Shown one piece after another: positions 36,215 to 47,082 of a DNA stretch of 64,000 bases. Under the pieces are notes generated by a model that did no database searches, was not told the DNA's origin, and saw only the letters and a program-made list of their open reading frames with translations. How positions within the stretch are numbered: the stretch's first letter is position 1; each line of letters begins with the position of its first letter. The stretch comes from Streptococcus cristatus (GTDB lineage Bacteria > Bacillota > Bacilli > Lactobacillales > Streptococcaceae): positions 1 through 64,000 of the forward strand of contig NZ_VSJJ01000004.1 of assembly GCF_008369405.1 (NCBI RefSeq), in the 5' to 3' direction. Position numbers and translations under genes: made by a program.

Positions 36215-36604
36215 AAATTGAGAGAGTCCTAAGCAGGTTTTCTATCTCAAGTGTCGGATTTTATGACTGACTTTTGTTGGATGGAGCCCTGCAGGGGCTC
36301 TTTTATTTTGTTTTGATCATCAAATTATCAAGGTTGTTTTTTTGTTGTTCTCATTCTCTTGAAACGGCGTCGCTAAAGCTTTTTTCTATCCCTATAATAT
36401 GATATTACACTTTTGTTACAGAAAAAAATTAGACAGTAAAAACATTGATATAATAGGAAAAAGCGGTATAGCTATTGGTATGGTTTAATGTCTAAACTTT
36501 GACATTAGAACCACCAATCATATGTTATAAAATACTTTGCTGCTCAGGCGTTAAGGTGTTGAGTAATAGGTGGTTGAACTATATTTTAAAAAGGAGAGAT
36601 GTTC
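36215..36604. other. Intergenic region upstream of the LPXTG protein
   Basis: After the trmB terminator there is an extended -10 TGATATAAT (36446-36454). Downstream in the predicted leader, AATGTC (36487-36492) and GACATT (36501-36506) with outer TGGT/ACCA form a hairpin. A second possible extended -10, TGTTATAAA, lies near 36523-36531. AAAGGAGAG precedes the ATG at 36605. No gene is seen. Confidence 0.55.
36284..36305 (+). terminator. trmB terminator
   Basis: GAGCCCTGCAGGGGCTC forms a tight hairpin (GAGCCC pairing with GGGCTC) followed by TTTT. Confidence 0.85.
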
Positions 36605-39600
36605 ATGGATAAAAATGCGAGACGCAGATTAAACCGTGCGAGTGCTGAGAAACGACTTCGATACTCAGTTCGTAAGTTTAATGTGGGCGTGGCTTCTGTA
36701 GCAGTCGCAGCTTTCATGTTCTTTGGGGGAATGTCGTTTCAGCCGATACGTTAGCTAAGACGGATTCTTCAAGCACCTCTACGGAGAAAACGACCTCTGT
36801 GCCGGATTCAGGGAAAGATTCGGGAACGGATGAATCTGATTCTGAGTCGGCCATAGGTAAGGATTCTACCGTAGCTACTGTAGCTGAAAGTAATGCAGTT
36901 TCAAGTGCAGCCTCTACAGCATCTTCGACATCTGCTGAAGACTTGTCTAGCAAAGTAGAAGACAAGGCTGTTAAATCAGAAGCTACTTCAAAAAGTGAAG
37001 CAGCTTTGAAGGAAGCTACTTCACAAGTATCTAAAGCTTCAGTAGCGACTAGTCAATCAGCTGCTCCTGCAGCTCAGTCTGAGGCTCAAGTTAGCCCAGC
37101 TTCTTCAGCTACTGCGGCGTCAACTGCAGTGTCATCTGAAGCAGCTGCAGAATCAACTGCTGCTGTAGAACCTAAGGTATCAGTTGAAAAAGCGGCTAGC
37201 CAAGCAGCTAGTTTGGCAACAGCTAGCAAAGCACCAGATGCAGTAGCTAAGAGTGAAGCTAATTCTACATTAGCAGCAGCTCAAAACGAAGTAAATAAAG
37301 GTTACGCTGATTTCCGTAAATCAGGAGAAAGCGGCTTCCGTTCGTTTGACCCACAAACAGGAAAAACAACTGTAACGAAAGAAAACTTCCTTGACTACTT
37401 CAGATTGAATGGTTCAGCTACCTATAATTCATACGATGGTATCGTAACCCTTACTCCAGATGAAAACTCTAAGACAGGTAACTTCAGTCTGAAGAGTAAG
37501 ATCAATATGAACCAAAGCTTCAAGCTGACTGGTGGAGTTAACCTTGGTGATAAGACTCAAGAACGTTATGGTGCCGATGGTATCGGTTTTGCCTTCCACA
37601 CAGGGAATACAACAGACCTAGGTGCCGATGGTGGTAACCTTGGTATCGGTGGTCTGCGTAATGCGAATGGTTTCAAACTGGATACTTTCTGGAACGTGCA
37701 TACACCGCCAAAAGGAAACCGTTTTGATACTAGCAACACGGACTCATTCCAATATGGTTGGGCAGAAGGCCCTCGCCTAGGACAATTTGGTGCTTGGGTA
37801 AGTACTACTCATAAAAAGGTTAAAGGTCAAGGCTGGTTTGCTGATGAGTATGAGCGCTGGTGGGCTGAGACGGATGCTAGCAGTGCCCAACGTCTGGACT
37901 CTAGTGACCTAGATGGTCGTTTCCATAATTTTGCTATCATGTATGATGGTACAACCAAGGAATTAACGATTGCTTACGAAAGTAATCTTGGAATTAAGCA
38001 ATGGAAGAAGAAAGTGAGCTCTTCAGAAGAGATCATGTCCATGGTGGTTACAGCGACGACTGGTAACTACAAAGAACTTGCAACAGTTCAAGATTAAACG
38101 TTTTGACTTCTATCAAAGTGCCTCTGTCGACGTACGTTATGAAGATGAGCAAGGTCGAGAAATCGCTGAAGGCTCAGTAACCTATCCACAAGGTGCTTTC
38201 AAAGGTAAAGCTTATACCACTGAACAAAAATCAATCCCAGGCTATGGCTTTGTTCGGATGAAAAATGGTAGTTTGCCACCTTCAGGAACTCTGGCTGACT
38301 GGGGTACCAACGGTACAGTAACCTACGTTTACCGTAAGGGTGCTACAGATACGAAGACAGAAAAGAAGACTGTCACTCGTAATATTTATTATAAATACAA
38401 ACCAGGTGTGAAAGGACCGACACTTCCGCCAACTTACACTCAAACAGCTGAGTTCACTCGGACTGTGACAGGTGGTAGACCAGGTCCATGGAGCCCTGCA
38501 TCTAAGACTTTCAAACCAGTAGATTCTCTAGATGTGCCAGGATATACTCCGGATACCGCAACTGTGCCGGGAATTACAGTAAATCCAGATTCTACTCCAA
38601 GTGATGTAACGGTTTACTACGACAAGAATGCTCCAAAAGTAACAACAGAAACCAAAGATGTTACTCGTACAATTGTTTACGAATATGAAGATGGTGTGAC
38701 TTCAGGTCGTCCAGCTCTTCCACGTGAAGTACAACAAAATGTACGATTCACACGACAAGTGTCAGAAGATGCATTTAGTGGTAAGAAGACATATGGAAAC
38801 TGGACTCCAAGTACTCGAACTGTACCTGCAGTTGATACACCGGCGATTCAAGGCTTTACACCAAATAAAACTCGTGTAGATTCAGCTTCTGTTTTACCAA
38901 CAGATTCAAGCTGGCGTGAAATCGTTTCATACCGTAAGAATGATCCAAAAGTAACAACAGAAACAGAAGACGTTACTCGTACAATCGCTTACGAATATGA
39001 AGATGGTGTGACTAGAAATCGTCCAGCACTTCCACAACCAGTTGAACAAACAGTTCAATTCACACGACAAGTGTCAGAAGATCCAGTAACTGGTCAGAAA
39101 ACATACGGTAATTGGACTCCAAATACTCGTACTGTAGATGCGGTTGACAGCCCAGAAGTAGCAGGCTTTACACCAAATAAAGCACGTGTAAATTCAGCTA
39201 CTGTTTCACCAAGAGACCCAAGCTGGCGTGAAATTGTAAGCTATTCAGCTGCAGATCAAAAGGGAAGCATCGTTTACCGTACAGATGGTAAAAATGGTGT
39301 TCCAGCTAAGACTCTTCACACAGACAACGTAACTGGTAAATCAGATACACCTGTCAACTACACAACAACTGCGAAAATCAATGAATTTAAACAGTTGGGT
39401 TATGATCTTGTTAGCGACGGCTTTACTAAAGCTGGCGGTCAAAGATTTGACAGTGATAACAATGTAGATCAAACATGGGAAGTTGTTCTTACTCCACGTA
39501 TTGAGACAAAACAAGAAACAAAAGATGTTACTCGTAACGTTCGTTACCAATACAAGGATGGTGTGACAGCCGGTCGTCCAGCTCTTCCTCGCCCAGTTAC

Positions 39601-40945
39601 TCAAACAACATCATTTACTCGCCCAGTTTCTGTTAACAAGGTGACAGGTGTTGAAACTCCAGGTCAATGGAACAAGCCAAGTGAAGAACTTCCAAAGGTT
39701 GATTCTCCAGCAGTTACTGGTTTCACTCCAGACAAACCAAGCGTTCCAGCTTCAACTGTTACTCCTACATCTCCTAACGAAGATGAAGTAGTAAGCTACA
39801 GCCAAGATGATCAACGCGGTATCATTGAGTATGTACCAGACGGACTTCCAAAAGTTCCAAACATTCCATATCCAAATGATCCAACAGATCCAAGCAAGCC
39901 AGGCACTGACCTTCCAGTGATTCCAAATGTACCAGGTACTACCCCAGTAGGCCCAGATGGTACAACACCATTGACACCGAAAGATCCGAGCGATCCAAGC
40001 AAGGGTTACAACCCACCACCAATTCCAAGCGATCCAACTAAGGATACACCAATCAACTTCGTGAAGGATGGTCAAAAAGCGATTATCAGCTTCGTAGACC
40101 AAACTGACGGTAATAAGGAATTGACGAAGGTTGTCGAAAGCGGTAAGTCAGGTGAGCCAATCGGTACAACCAACTACGCAGCTCGTCTGAAAGAATTGAC
40201 AGACAAGGGCTACGAAGTGGTGAACGATGAGTTCAAGGGACCTAAGACCTTCGATAATGACGATAAGAAGGATCAAACCTTCACCGTTACTATGCGTCAG
40301 GTTGTAGTACCATTCGATCCGAATAATCCGCCTAAACCAGATACTCCAATGGATCCAAGCAATCCGGATGGACCTAAGTGGACAGATGATAAGATCAAGT
40401 CAGCTCAACAAGAAGCTGTGAAAGAATTGAGCCGTACGATCAAGTACGTATACGAAGATGGTAAAGAAGCAGCACCAAGCTTCACAGATAGCGCTAAATT
40501 CACGTGTATTCTGAAGATCAACGTCGTAACGAAAGCGATCGTAGAAAAAGGCCTATGGACATCACAAGATGACGTGATCAAGGGACAAACTTCACCAGAC
40601 ATCAAGGGTTACGTAGCGGACAAACCAAGCGTAGCAGATGTGAAGGTTACAGCAGATTCAGCGAAACCAGCAGATGAAGTCGTAACTTACAAGAAGGTAG
40701 AAGTTCCACCTGCACCGACACCAACTCCGGAACCAAAACCAGAACCGAAACCTGTTCCACCAACTCCAGCTCCGGTACCAAATAAACAAGTACCGAACAA
40801 GCCAGTGGAACCGAAAGTTCCTGGAACTACTGCTCTGCCAAATACAGGTGAGAAATCATCTTCAGCAGCAGTACTTGGTTTAGGAATTGTTGCAACACTC
40901 GCAGGTGTTAGCTTGATTGAACCAAGATTGAAAGAAGAAGATTAA
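36605..40945 (+). pseudogene. LPXTG surface adhesin with L-type lectin and Muc_B2-like domains, two frameshifts
   Basis: Domains in order: a YSIRK-type signal peptide (YSVRKFNVGVASVAVAA), a Ser/Ala/Thr-rich low-complexity region, a bacterial L-type lectin-like domain (about 37330-38090, FRLNGSATYNSYDGIVTLTP onwards), several Muc_B2-like repeats (VTRTIVYEYEDG... type), MucBP-like modules (QKGSIVYRTDGK...), a proline-rich wall region, and LPNTG with a membrane helix and short tail. The frame breaks at the run GGGGG (36725-36729; six G are needed) and again near 38089-38093 (one extra base or two missing). Repaired, it would have about 1446 residues. Likely role: binding of host glycans or mucin at the cell wall. 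Confidence 0.85.
38633..39256 (+). repeat. Two tandem 312-bp (104-residue) adhesin repeats
   Basis: Units start with CCAAAAGTAACAACAGAAAC at 38633 and 38945, exactly 312 bases apart and in frame. Their proteins share long identical stretches (DVTRTI, YEYEDGVT, FTRQVSED, REIVSY). More divergent copies lie before (from about 38340) and after (about 39500-39800, 40410-40700). Such repeats can expand or contract by recombination. Confidence 0.85.
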
Positions 40946-41364
40946 GTCTTTCCAGCTTGGATAGTAATCACTGAAGAGTTGTAGACGATTAGTTAACAGC
41001 TCGCAAAAATCGATAACTTCTTTACGAAGTTATCGATTTTTTATTTATTTGATTAGCTAACTTTTGTAGTAAGAAATGAGAGAAGACTCTAGTAAAATAG
41101 GAGATTTACTGGATGATAATAGGAAACTTCGCCTTTAATTTATTAGCATCCTTCGTTTTACTATAAAGAGAATGTAATGACTGATCTCAGTATTTTAAAA
41201 GATATAAGGAACTAGTACTCTAATCTCTTCTATATCTAGTTCGTACTTCAGCAGATAATTTTAAGGAATTGGGGACTTTCCTGTTTTTGTTGGATGATTT
41301 TTCGTCTTTCCTGTGTTATAATAAGGAAGATTAAAATTGTAGAATAGTTAAAGGAGAAATTCCA
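40946..41364. other. Intergenic region between the LPXTG gene and yebC
   Basis: It contains the terminator at 41005 and, near 41111-41151, an imperfect inverted repeat GGATGATAATA/TATTAGCATCC. The yebC promoter has an extended -10 TGTTATAAT at 41314-41322. The rest is AT-rich with no recognised gene. Confidence 0.6.
41005..41041. terminator. Terminator after the LPXTG gene
   Basis: AAAAATCGATAACTTC pairs perfectly with GAAGTTATCGATTTTT over a 5-base loop. Confidence 0.95.
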
Positions 41365-42081
41365 ATGGGACGTAAGTGGGCCAATATTGTAGCTAAGAAA
41401 ACAGCTAAAGACGGCGCAAACTCAAAAGTTTATGCTAAATTCGGTGTAGAGATCTATGTAGCAGCGAAAAAAGGTGAACCAGATCCTGAGTTGAACACAG
41501 CCCTTAAGTTCGTTATTGATCGCGCTAAGCAAGCGCAAGTGCCAAAGCATGTTATTGATAAGGCGATTGACAAGGCTAAGGGAAATACAGATGAGACCTT
41601 TACAGAAGGTCGTTATGAAGGCTTTGGGCCAAATGGTTCTATGCTGATTGTTGATACCTTGACTTCGAATGTCAACCGGACTGCAGCCAACGTTCGTGCA
41701 GCCTTTGGGAAAAATGGCGGGAACATGGGTGCTAGTGGCTCTGTATCCTATCTTTTTGACAACAAAGGTGTCATCGTTTTTGCTGGTGACGATGCAGATA
41801 GCATCTTTGAATTGCTTTTAGAAGCAGATGTAGATGTGGATGATGTAGAGGTTGAAGAAGGAAGTATCACAGTTTATACAGCGCCAACTGACCTACATAA
41901 AGCAATTGTAGCTTTGCGTGAATCTGGTATCCAAGAATTCCAAGTGACAGAGCTTGAAATGATTCCTCAGTCAGAAGTGGAATTAACAGGAGAAGATTTA
42001 GAAACCTTCGAAAAATTGTATAGCGTCCTTGAAGACGATGAAGATGTCCAAAAAATCTACACCAACGTAGATGGCTTCTAA
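41365..42081 (+). CDS. yebC: YebC/PmpR family DNA-binding regulator
   Basis: A 238-residue YebC-family protein of the YeeN subtype: [30 protein letters not shown] start pattern, [21 protein letters not shown], and an acidic C-terminus. Members act as transcription regulators or, as shown for some, help ribosomes through polyproline stretches. AAAGGAG precedes the ATG. Confidence 0.92.
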   Translation: MGRKWANIVAKKTAKDGANSKVYAKFGVEIYVAAKKGEPDPELNTALKFVIDRAKQAQVPKHVIDKAIDKAKGNTDETFTEGRYEGFGPNGSMLIVDTLTSNVNRTAANVRAAFGKNGGNMGASGSVSYLFDNKGVIVFAGDDADSIFELLLEADVDVDDVEVEEGSITVYTAPTDLHKAIVALRESGIQEFQVTELEMIPQSEVELTGEDLETFEKLYSVLEDDEDVQKIYTNVDGF

Positions 42082-42094
42082 TTGAATAACATAA

Positions 42095-42155
42095 AAATAC
42101 AGTCTGATTTAGTATAAGCTGCGTTCTAAGGCAGTTTATAAATCAGACTGTATTT
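42095..42155. terminator. Bidirectional terminator between yebC and queG
   Basis: AAATACAGTCTGATTTA pairs perfectly (17 bp) with TAAATCAGACTGTATTT over a 27-base loop that itself contains CTGCGTTCTAAGGCAG. The genes on either side converge. Confidence 0.88.
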
Positions 42156-42159
42156 ATTT

Positions 42160-43284
42160 TTAGTTAGTTAAGTGGAATTTCTTTAGGAATTGTTCCTGTT
42201 CCTCTTTGATAGCTTCTGTGGGATTTTTCACAGCAAGAATCATCTCAATCATTTCAGGACTGGCTTCGCGTACTAGCTGGCTGAGAGCCCAGATGGCCGT
42301 AGCGATATGGATAGGGTTTTGCCCCTTATCGATAATTTCCAATAGTTTGGGAATAGCAGAGCGGTCATTAGCATTGGCTAGAGCAATAATGGCATTGCGC
42401 TGCAGGATGTTTTTGCCCCGCCAGCTACCTGCTATATGACCAAATTTCTCCTTAAACTGACCATTAGAAAGTTCCAAGAAAGGCAGGAGCTCAGGATGAG
42501 CTAGTTCGGGGTCAATCTCAGTTGCAAGCGGATTGTCTAAACCTTTATTATAGGGGCAGCAAATTTGGCAGATGTCGCAGCCATAGATGACTGTTTTAAT
42601 CTTCTTGCGAAATTCTAGATCCATGATGCCCTTATCTTGGGTTTGAAACGATAGGCAGCGCTTGGCGTTCATAGTCCCATCGCCAATGAGGCAGGAGGTA
42701 GGACAGGCTGTTACGCAGCGATTGCAGTCTCCGCAGCCGTAGTCGACAGGCTGGTCAGGTTCAATGTCCAGATTAGTAATGAGTTCTCCTAAAAACATAT
42801 AGGAGCCGAATTCTTTGGAGATGACCAAGCCGTTCTTGCCGATAAAGCCTATCCCTGCTCGCCGGGCTACAGCGGTGTCGACCAAGGCTCCTGTATCCAC
42901 CATGCCTTTATATTCAAAGTCGGCAGTCAATTCCTCAATTCCCTTTGCAAGCCGATCTAGCTTGTCCTGTAGGACATAGTGGTAATCCAGCCCCCAGCTG
43001 TTGGGAGTGAATTTTCCTCGTTTGTAGGCTGTTTTTTGTGGCTGTTGCTTGAGCTTGTGGGGGTAGGCGACTGCGATAGAGATAATGGTCTTGGCCGAGG
43101 CCAAACTCAGCTTGGGCTTAATTCGCTCCTCAATATTCTTGTGTTCAAAGCCTGAATTTCGCCCCTCTTCTACGGCCAAGCGCAGCGACTTTTCCAGATA
43201 GTCAAAGTCATTTGCTGTCGTGAAGCCAATTTTAGAAATGCCAATTTCTTTTGATAATTTGATAATTTCTTCTTTGATATTCAT
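42160..43284 (-). CDS. queG: Epoxyqueuosine reductase QueG
   Basis: A 374-residue cobalamin- and iron-sulfur-dependent enzyme for the last step of queuosine synthesis in tRNA. Two 4Fe-4S motifs are visible: CGDCNRCVTACPTSC and CDICQICCPYNKG. A C-terminal HEAT-like region (RNAIIALANANDRSAIPKL) follows. Length is normal. Confidence 0.93.
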   Translation of the reverse strand: MNIKEEIIKLSKEIGISKIGFTTANDFDYLEKSLRLAVEEGRNSGFEHKNIEERIKPKLSLASAKTIISIAVAYPHKLKQQPQKTAYKRGKFTPNSWGLDYHYVLQDKLDRLAKGIEELTADFEYKGMVDTGALVDTAVARRAGIGFIGKNGLVISKEFGSYMFLGELITNLDIEPDQPVDYGCGDCNRCVTACPTSCLIGDGTMNAKRCLSFQTQDKGIMDLEFRKKIKTVIYGCDICQICCPYNKGLDNPLATEIDPELAHPELLPFLELSNGQFKEKFGHIAGSWRGKNILQRNAIIALANANDRSAIPKLLEIIDKGQNPIHIATAIWALSQLVREASPEMIEMILAVKNPTEAIKEEQEQFLKKFHLTN

Positions 43285-43440
43285 TGCTATTATTATATCG
43301 AAATTATGAGAATTATGCGAGAAACTACTTCGTGAAAACCATGATTATTTAGCAAATTTTAGTGCAAGAAGAGTTAGGTAGATAAGCGTGTAAATTGAGA
43401 AATGACAGCTGTTCAAGCCAATTGCTAAATGGATTATTTC

Positions 43441-43469
43441 TTGAAAGATATGGGGAAACATGCTATAAT
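43441..43469 (+). promoter_or_regulatory. secA promoter
   Basis: TTGAAA (43441-43446), a 17-base spacer and TATAAT (43464-43469), with an extended -10 TGC. It is one of the best promoters in the window. Confidence 0.88.
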
Positions 43470-43513
43470 GAGAGGAAACATTTATAAACAGAACATAGCG
43501 AGTAAGGAATAAA

Positions 43514-46033
43514 ATGGCTAATATTTTGAAAAAAATCATCGAAAATGATAAAGGTGAAATAAGAAAATTAGAAAAGATGGCGGACAAGGTCATGTCCTAT
43601 GAGGACGAAATGGCAGCCTTGACCGATGAAGAATTGCAAGCAAAAACGGTTGAATTTAAGGAACGCTATGCAAATGGTGAAACGCTAGATCAACTTTTGT
43701 TTGAAGCATTTGCAGTTGTCCGCGAAGGAGCGAAGCGTGTCTTAGGTCTTTTCCCATATAAGGTTCAGATTATGGGGGGGATTGTCCTTCACCATGGTGA
43801 TGTGCCAGAAATGCGTACGGGGGAAGGAAAAACCCTGACAGCGACTATGCCTGTTTACCTGAATGCCTTATCTGGCCAAGGAGTTCACGTTGTTACAGTC
43901 AATGAATACTTGTCTGAGCGTGATGCGACTGAAATGGGTGAACTTTATTCTTGGTTGGGACTTTCTGTTGGTATCAACCTAGCATCTAAGTCACCAATGG
44001 AAAAAAGAGAAGCTTATGCTTGTGATATCACCTACTCAACCAACTCTGAAATTGGTTTTGACTACCTGCGCGATAACATGGTGGTTCGGGCTGAAAATAT
44101 GGTACAGCGTCCGCTTAACTATGCCTTGGTTGACGAGGTGGATTCTATCTTGATTGACGAAGCGCGTACACCATTGATCGTGTCAGGACCGATAGCTTCT
44201 GATACGAATCAGCTTTATTACAGAGCAGATAGCTTTGTGAAAACACTTCAAAAAGATGACTATATCATTGATATCCCATCTAAGACGATTGGTTTGTCAG
44301 ATTCAGGTATCGACAAGGCTGAAAGTTACTTTAACTTAGAAAATCTATACGATCTTGAGAATGTTGCTTTAACGCACTTTATCGACAATGCCTTGCGTGC
44401 TAACTATATTATGACCTTAGATGTGGATTATGTCGTTAGCGAAAAGCAGGAAATCCTCATCGTTGACCAATTTACTGGACGTACAATGGAAGGCCGTCGT
44501 TTCTCTGATGGACTCCACCAAGCGATTGAAGCAAAAGAAGCTGTGCCTATCCAAGAAGAATCAAAAACATCTGCTTCGATTACCTATCAGAACCTTTTCC
44601 GTATGTATAAAAAGCTATCAGGGATGACAGGGACTGGTAAGACAGAAGAAGAAGAATTCCGCGAAATTTATAATATTCGCGTAATTCCAATTCCAACTAA
44701 CCGTCCGGTCCAACGTATTGACCATCCGGATTTGCTGTATCCTAGCTTGGAAGCGAAGTTTAAAGCAGTCGTGGAAGATGTCAAGGAACGCTACAAAACA
44801 GGTCAACCTGTCTTGGTCGGTACAGTATCGGTTGACACGAGTGACTATCTTTCTCAAAAATTAGTGGCTGCAGGAATTCCTCATGAAGTCCTGAATGCTA
44901 AAAACCACTATAAAGAAGCACAAATCATCATGAATGCTGGTCAGCGTGGTGCTATTACCATTGCGACCAACATGGCTGGACGCGGTACCGATATTAAGCT
45001 AGGTGAAGGTGTGCGTGAATTGGGTGGACTTTGTGTCATCGGTACAGAGCGCCATGAAAGCCGCCGGATTGACAATCAGCTTCGTGGACGTTCAGGTCGT
45101 CAAGGTGATCCAGGCGAATCACAATTCTACCTATCTCTCGAAGACGATTTGATGAAACGTTTCGGTTCAGAGCGCATTAAGGCCGTGCTAGACCGGATGA
45201 ATCTGAGCGAAGAAGAGTCCGTCATCAAGTCTCGGATGCTGACGCGTCAGGTGGAAGCAGCCCAAAAACGGGTTGAAGGTAATAACTACGATACTCGGAA
45301 GCAAGTCCTCCAATATGACGATGTCATGCGCGAACAACGTGAAATTATCTATTCTCAACGCTATGATGTCATCACAGCAGACCGTGATTTGGCTCCAGAA
45401 ATCCATGCTATGATCCGTCGGACGATTAATCGGATTGTAGATGGTAGTAGTCATTCAGACCACGATGAAAGAATTGAAGCGATTCTGAATTTTGCTAAAT
45501 ATAATCTTGTACCAGAGGACTCTATCTCAGCTGATGATATAGAAGGTAAATCCAAGCAAGAAATCAAAGATTACTTGATGGAGCGAGCTTCTGAAGTTTA
45601 TGACAATCAGATTTCTAAGCTTCGGGATGAAGAAGCAGTCCAAGAGTTCCAAAAAGTTCTGATTCTCCGAGTGGTAGATAGTAAATGGACAGATCATATC
45701 GACGCCTTGGATCAATTGCGCCAGGCTGTGGGACTGCGCGGTTATGCTCAGAACAACCCAGTTGTTGAGTATCAGGCAGAAGGTTTCCGGATGTTTAATG
45801 ATATGATTGGCTCTATCGAGTTTGATGTGACTCGTCTCATGATGAAAGCACAGATCCATGAGCAAGAACGTCCACGTACAGAGCACAGTATCAGCACGAC
45901 AGCTACTCGCAATATTGCTGCCCAAAATCCAAATCTTCCAGAAAATGTTGATTTATCCTCTGTTAAAAGAAATGATTTATGTCCATGTGGTTCAGGTAAG
46001 AAATTTAAAAACTGCCATGGTCGCAAGAAGTAG
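43514..46033 (+). CDS. secA: Preprotein translocase ATPase SecA
   Basis: An 839-residue motor of the Sec secretion system. The nucleotide site includes [15 protein letters not shown] (about residues 98-112) and [17 protein letters not shown]. The second RecA fold contains [13 protein letters not shown]. The C-terminal zinc motif is [14 protein letters not shown], which binds SecB or ribosomes in relatives. It drives preproteins through SecYEG. Confidence 0.98.
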   Translation: MANILKKIIENDKGEIRKLEKMADKVMSYEDEMAALTDEELQAKTVEFKERYANGETLDQLLFEAFAVVREGAKRVLGLFPYKVQIMGGIVLHHGDVPEMRTGEGKTLTATMPVYLNALSGQGVHVVTVNEYLSERDATEMGELYSWLGLSVGINLASKSPMEKREAYACDITYSTNSEIGFDYLRDNMVVRAENMVQRPLNYALVDEVDSILIDEARTPLIVSGPIASDTNQLYYRADSFVKTLQKDDYIIDIPSKTIGLSDSGIDKAESYFNLENLYDLENVALTHFIDNALRANYIMTLDVDYVVSEKQEILIVDQFTGRTMEGRRFSDGLHQAIEAKEAVPIQEESKTSASITYQNLFRMYKKLSGMTGTGKTEEEEFREIYNIRVIPIPTNRPVQRIDHPDLLYPSLEAKFKAVVEDVKERYKTGQPVLVGTVSVDTSDYLSQKLVAAGIPHEVLNAKNHYKEAQIIMNAGQRGAITIATNMAGRGTDIKLGEGVRELGGLCVIGTERHESRRIDNQLRGRSGRQGDPGESQFYLSLEDDLMKRFGSERIKAVLDRMNLSEEESVIKSRMLTRQVEAAQKRVEGNNYDTRKQVLQYDDVMREQREIIYSQRYDVITADRDLAPEIHAMIRRTINRIVDGSSHSDHDERIEAILNFAKYNLVPEDSISADDIEGKSKQEIKDYLMERASEVYDNQISKLRDEEAVQEFQKVLILRVVDSKWTDHIDALDQLRQAVGLRGYAQNNPVVEYQAEGFRMFNDMIGSIEFDVTRLMMKAQIHEQERPRTEHSISTTATRNIAAQNPNLPENVDLSSVKRNDLCPCGSGKKFKNCHGRKK

Positions 46034-46049
46034 TTTATAAGGAGAGAAG

Positions 46050-47081
46050 ATGACCTTTAAAGCAACTAGTCAACCAATCAATGTAGCAGAAGTGCGTCAG
46101 CTTGCTAAGTTAGAAGGTTCTGTTCTGGCTCGTAAGCAAGAACGAGATCGCCAACTAGAAGCTATTATCCGTGGTGAGGATGACCGTATCTTTTTGGTCA
46201 TCGGTCCTTGCTCCTCAGACAATGAAGAGGCTGTTTTGGAATATGCCAAGCGTTTGGCAGCTCTTCAGGAAGAAGTCAAAGATCGGATCTTTATGGTCAT
46301 GCGGGTCTACACTGCCAAGCCACGGACCAATGGCGATGGCTATAAGGGCTTGATTCACCAGCCTAATGCGACAGCGGCACCTAGCCTAATCAACGGGATT
46401 AAGGCGGTGCGCAACCTGCATTACCGTGTGATTTCAGAAACTGGAATGACGACGGCTGACGAGATGCTTTACCCGGAAAATCTCCCCTTAGTAGATGATT
46501 TGATTTCCTATATGGCGATTGGTGCTCGTTCTGTTGAGGATCAGCAGCACCGCTTTGTAGCCAGTGGAGCAGATTTCCCGACTGGTTTGAAAAATCCAAC
46601 ATCTGGCAATCTGAATGTCATGTTTAATGGCATTTATGCGGCTCAAAACAAACAGAGCTTTCTCTTTGCAAATCGAGAAGTAGAGACGAGTGGAAATCCT
46701 TTGGCTCATGCGATTCTGCGCGGTGCCATCAATGAATATGGCAAAAACATTCCGAACTACTATTATGATAATCTGCTGGACACAATCGCCCAGTATGAAG
46801 CAATGGGACTGGAAAATCCATTTATCATCATTGATACCAACCATGACAACTCTGGCAAGCAGTATTTGGAGCAAGTCCGTATTGTTCGTCAGACTTTGAT
46901 CAATCGCGACTGGAATGATAAAATCAAGAAGGTTGTTCGTGGCTTTATGATAGAATCTTACTTGGAAGATGGCCGACAAAATGAACCAGAAGTCTTTGGC
47001 AAGTCTATCACAGATCCATGTCTAGGCTGGGATAAGACGGTCGAGCTCGTCCATGAGATATACGATACACTAGGTAAATAA
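46050..47081 (+). CDS. aroF: 3-deoxy-7-phosphoheptulonate (DAHP) synthase, copy 1
   Basis: A 343-residue type I DAHP synthase, which joins phosphoenolpyruvate and erythrose 4-phosphate in the first step of aromatic amino acid synthesis. Landmarks: VIGPCSSDNEEAVLEYAKRL, RVYTAKPRTNGDGYKGL, and the C-terminal DTNHDNSGKQYLEQ. It starts 16 bases after secA and is followed 1 base later by a paralogue. Different feedback control of the two copies is likely but cannot be read here. Confidence 0.93.
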   Translation: MTFKATSQPINVAEVRQLAKLEGSVLARKQERDRQLEAIIRGEDDRIFLVIGPCSSDNEEAVLEYAKRLAALQEEVKDRIFMVMRVYTAKPRTNGDGYKGLIHQPNATAAPSLINGIKAVRNLHYRVISETGMTTADEMLYPENLPLVDDLISYMAIGARSVEDQQHRFVASGADFPTGLKNPTSGNLNVMFNGIYAAQNKQSFLFANREVETSGNPLAHAILRGAINEYGKNIPNYYYDNLLDTIAQYEAMGLENPFIIIDTNHDNSGKQYLEQVRIVRQTLINRDWNDKIKKVVRGFMIESYLEDGRQNEPEVFGKSITDPCLGWDKTVELVHEIYDTLGK

Positions 47082-47082
47082 T

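Noticed and set aside
36487..36506. AATGTC/GACATT dyad as another ECom box
   Set aside because: The half-sites are in the opposite order (TGTC before GACA) and the outer bases do not match.
39752..40102. Minus-strand Trp-rich ORF within the adhesin gene
   Set aside because: It is the antisense of the Pro-rich wall region (CCA codons read as TGG); no start signal.
38340..40700. Regular repeats that might be read as a CRISPR array
   Set aside because: The units are coding, in frame, about 312 bases long and belong to an LPXTG protein.
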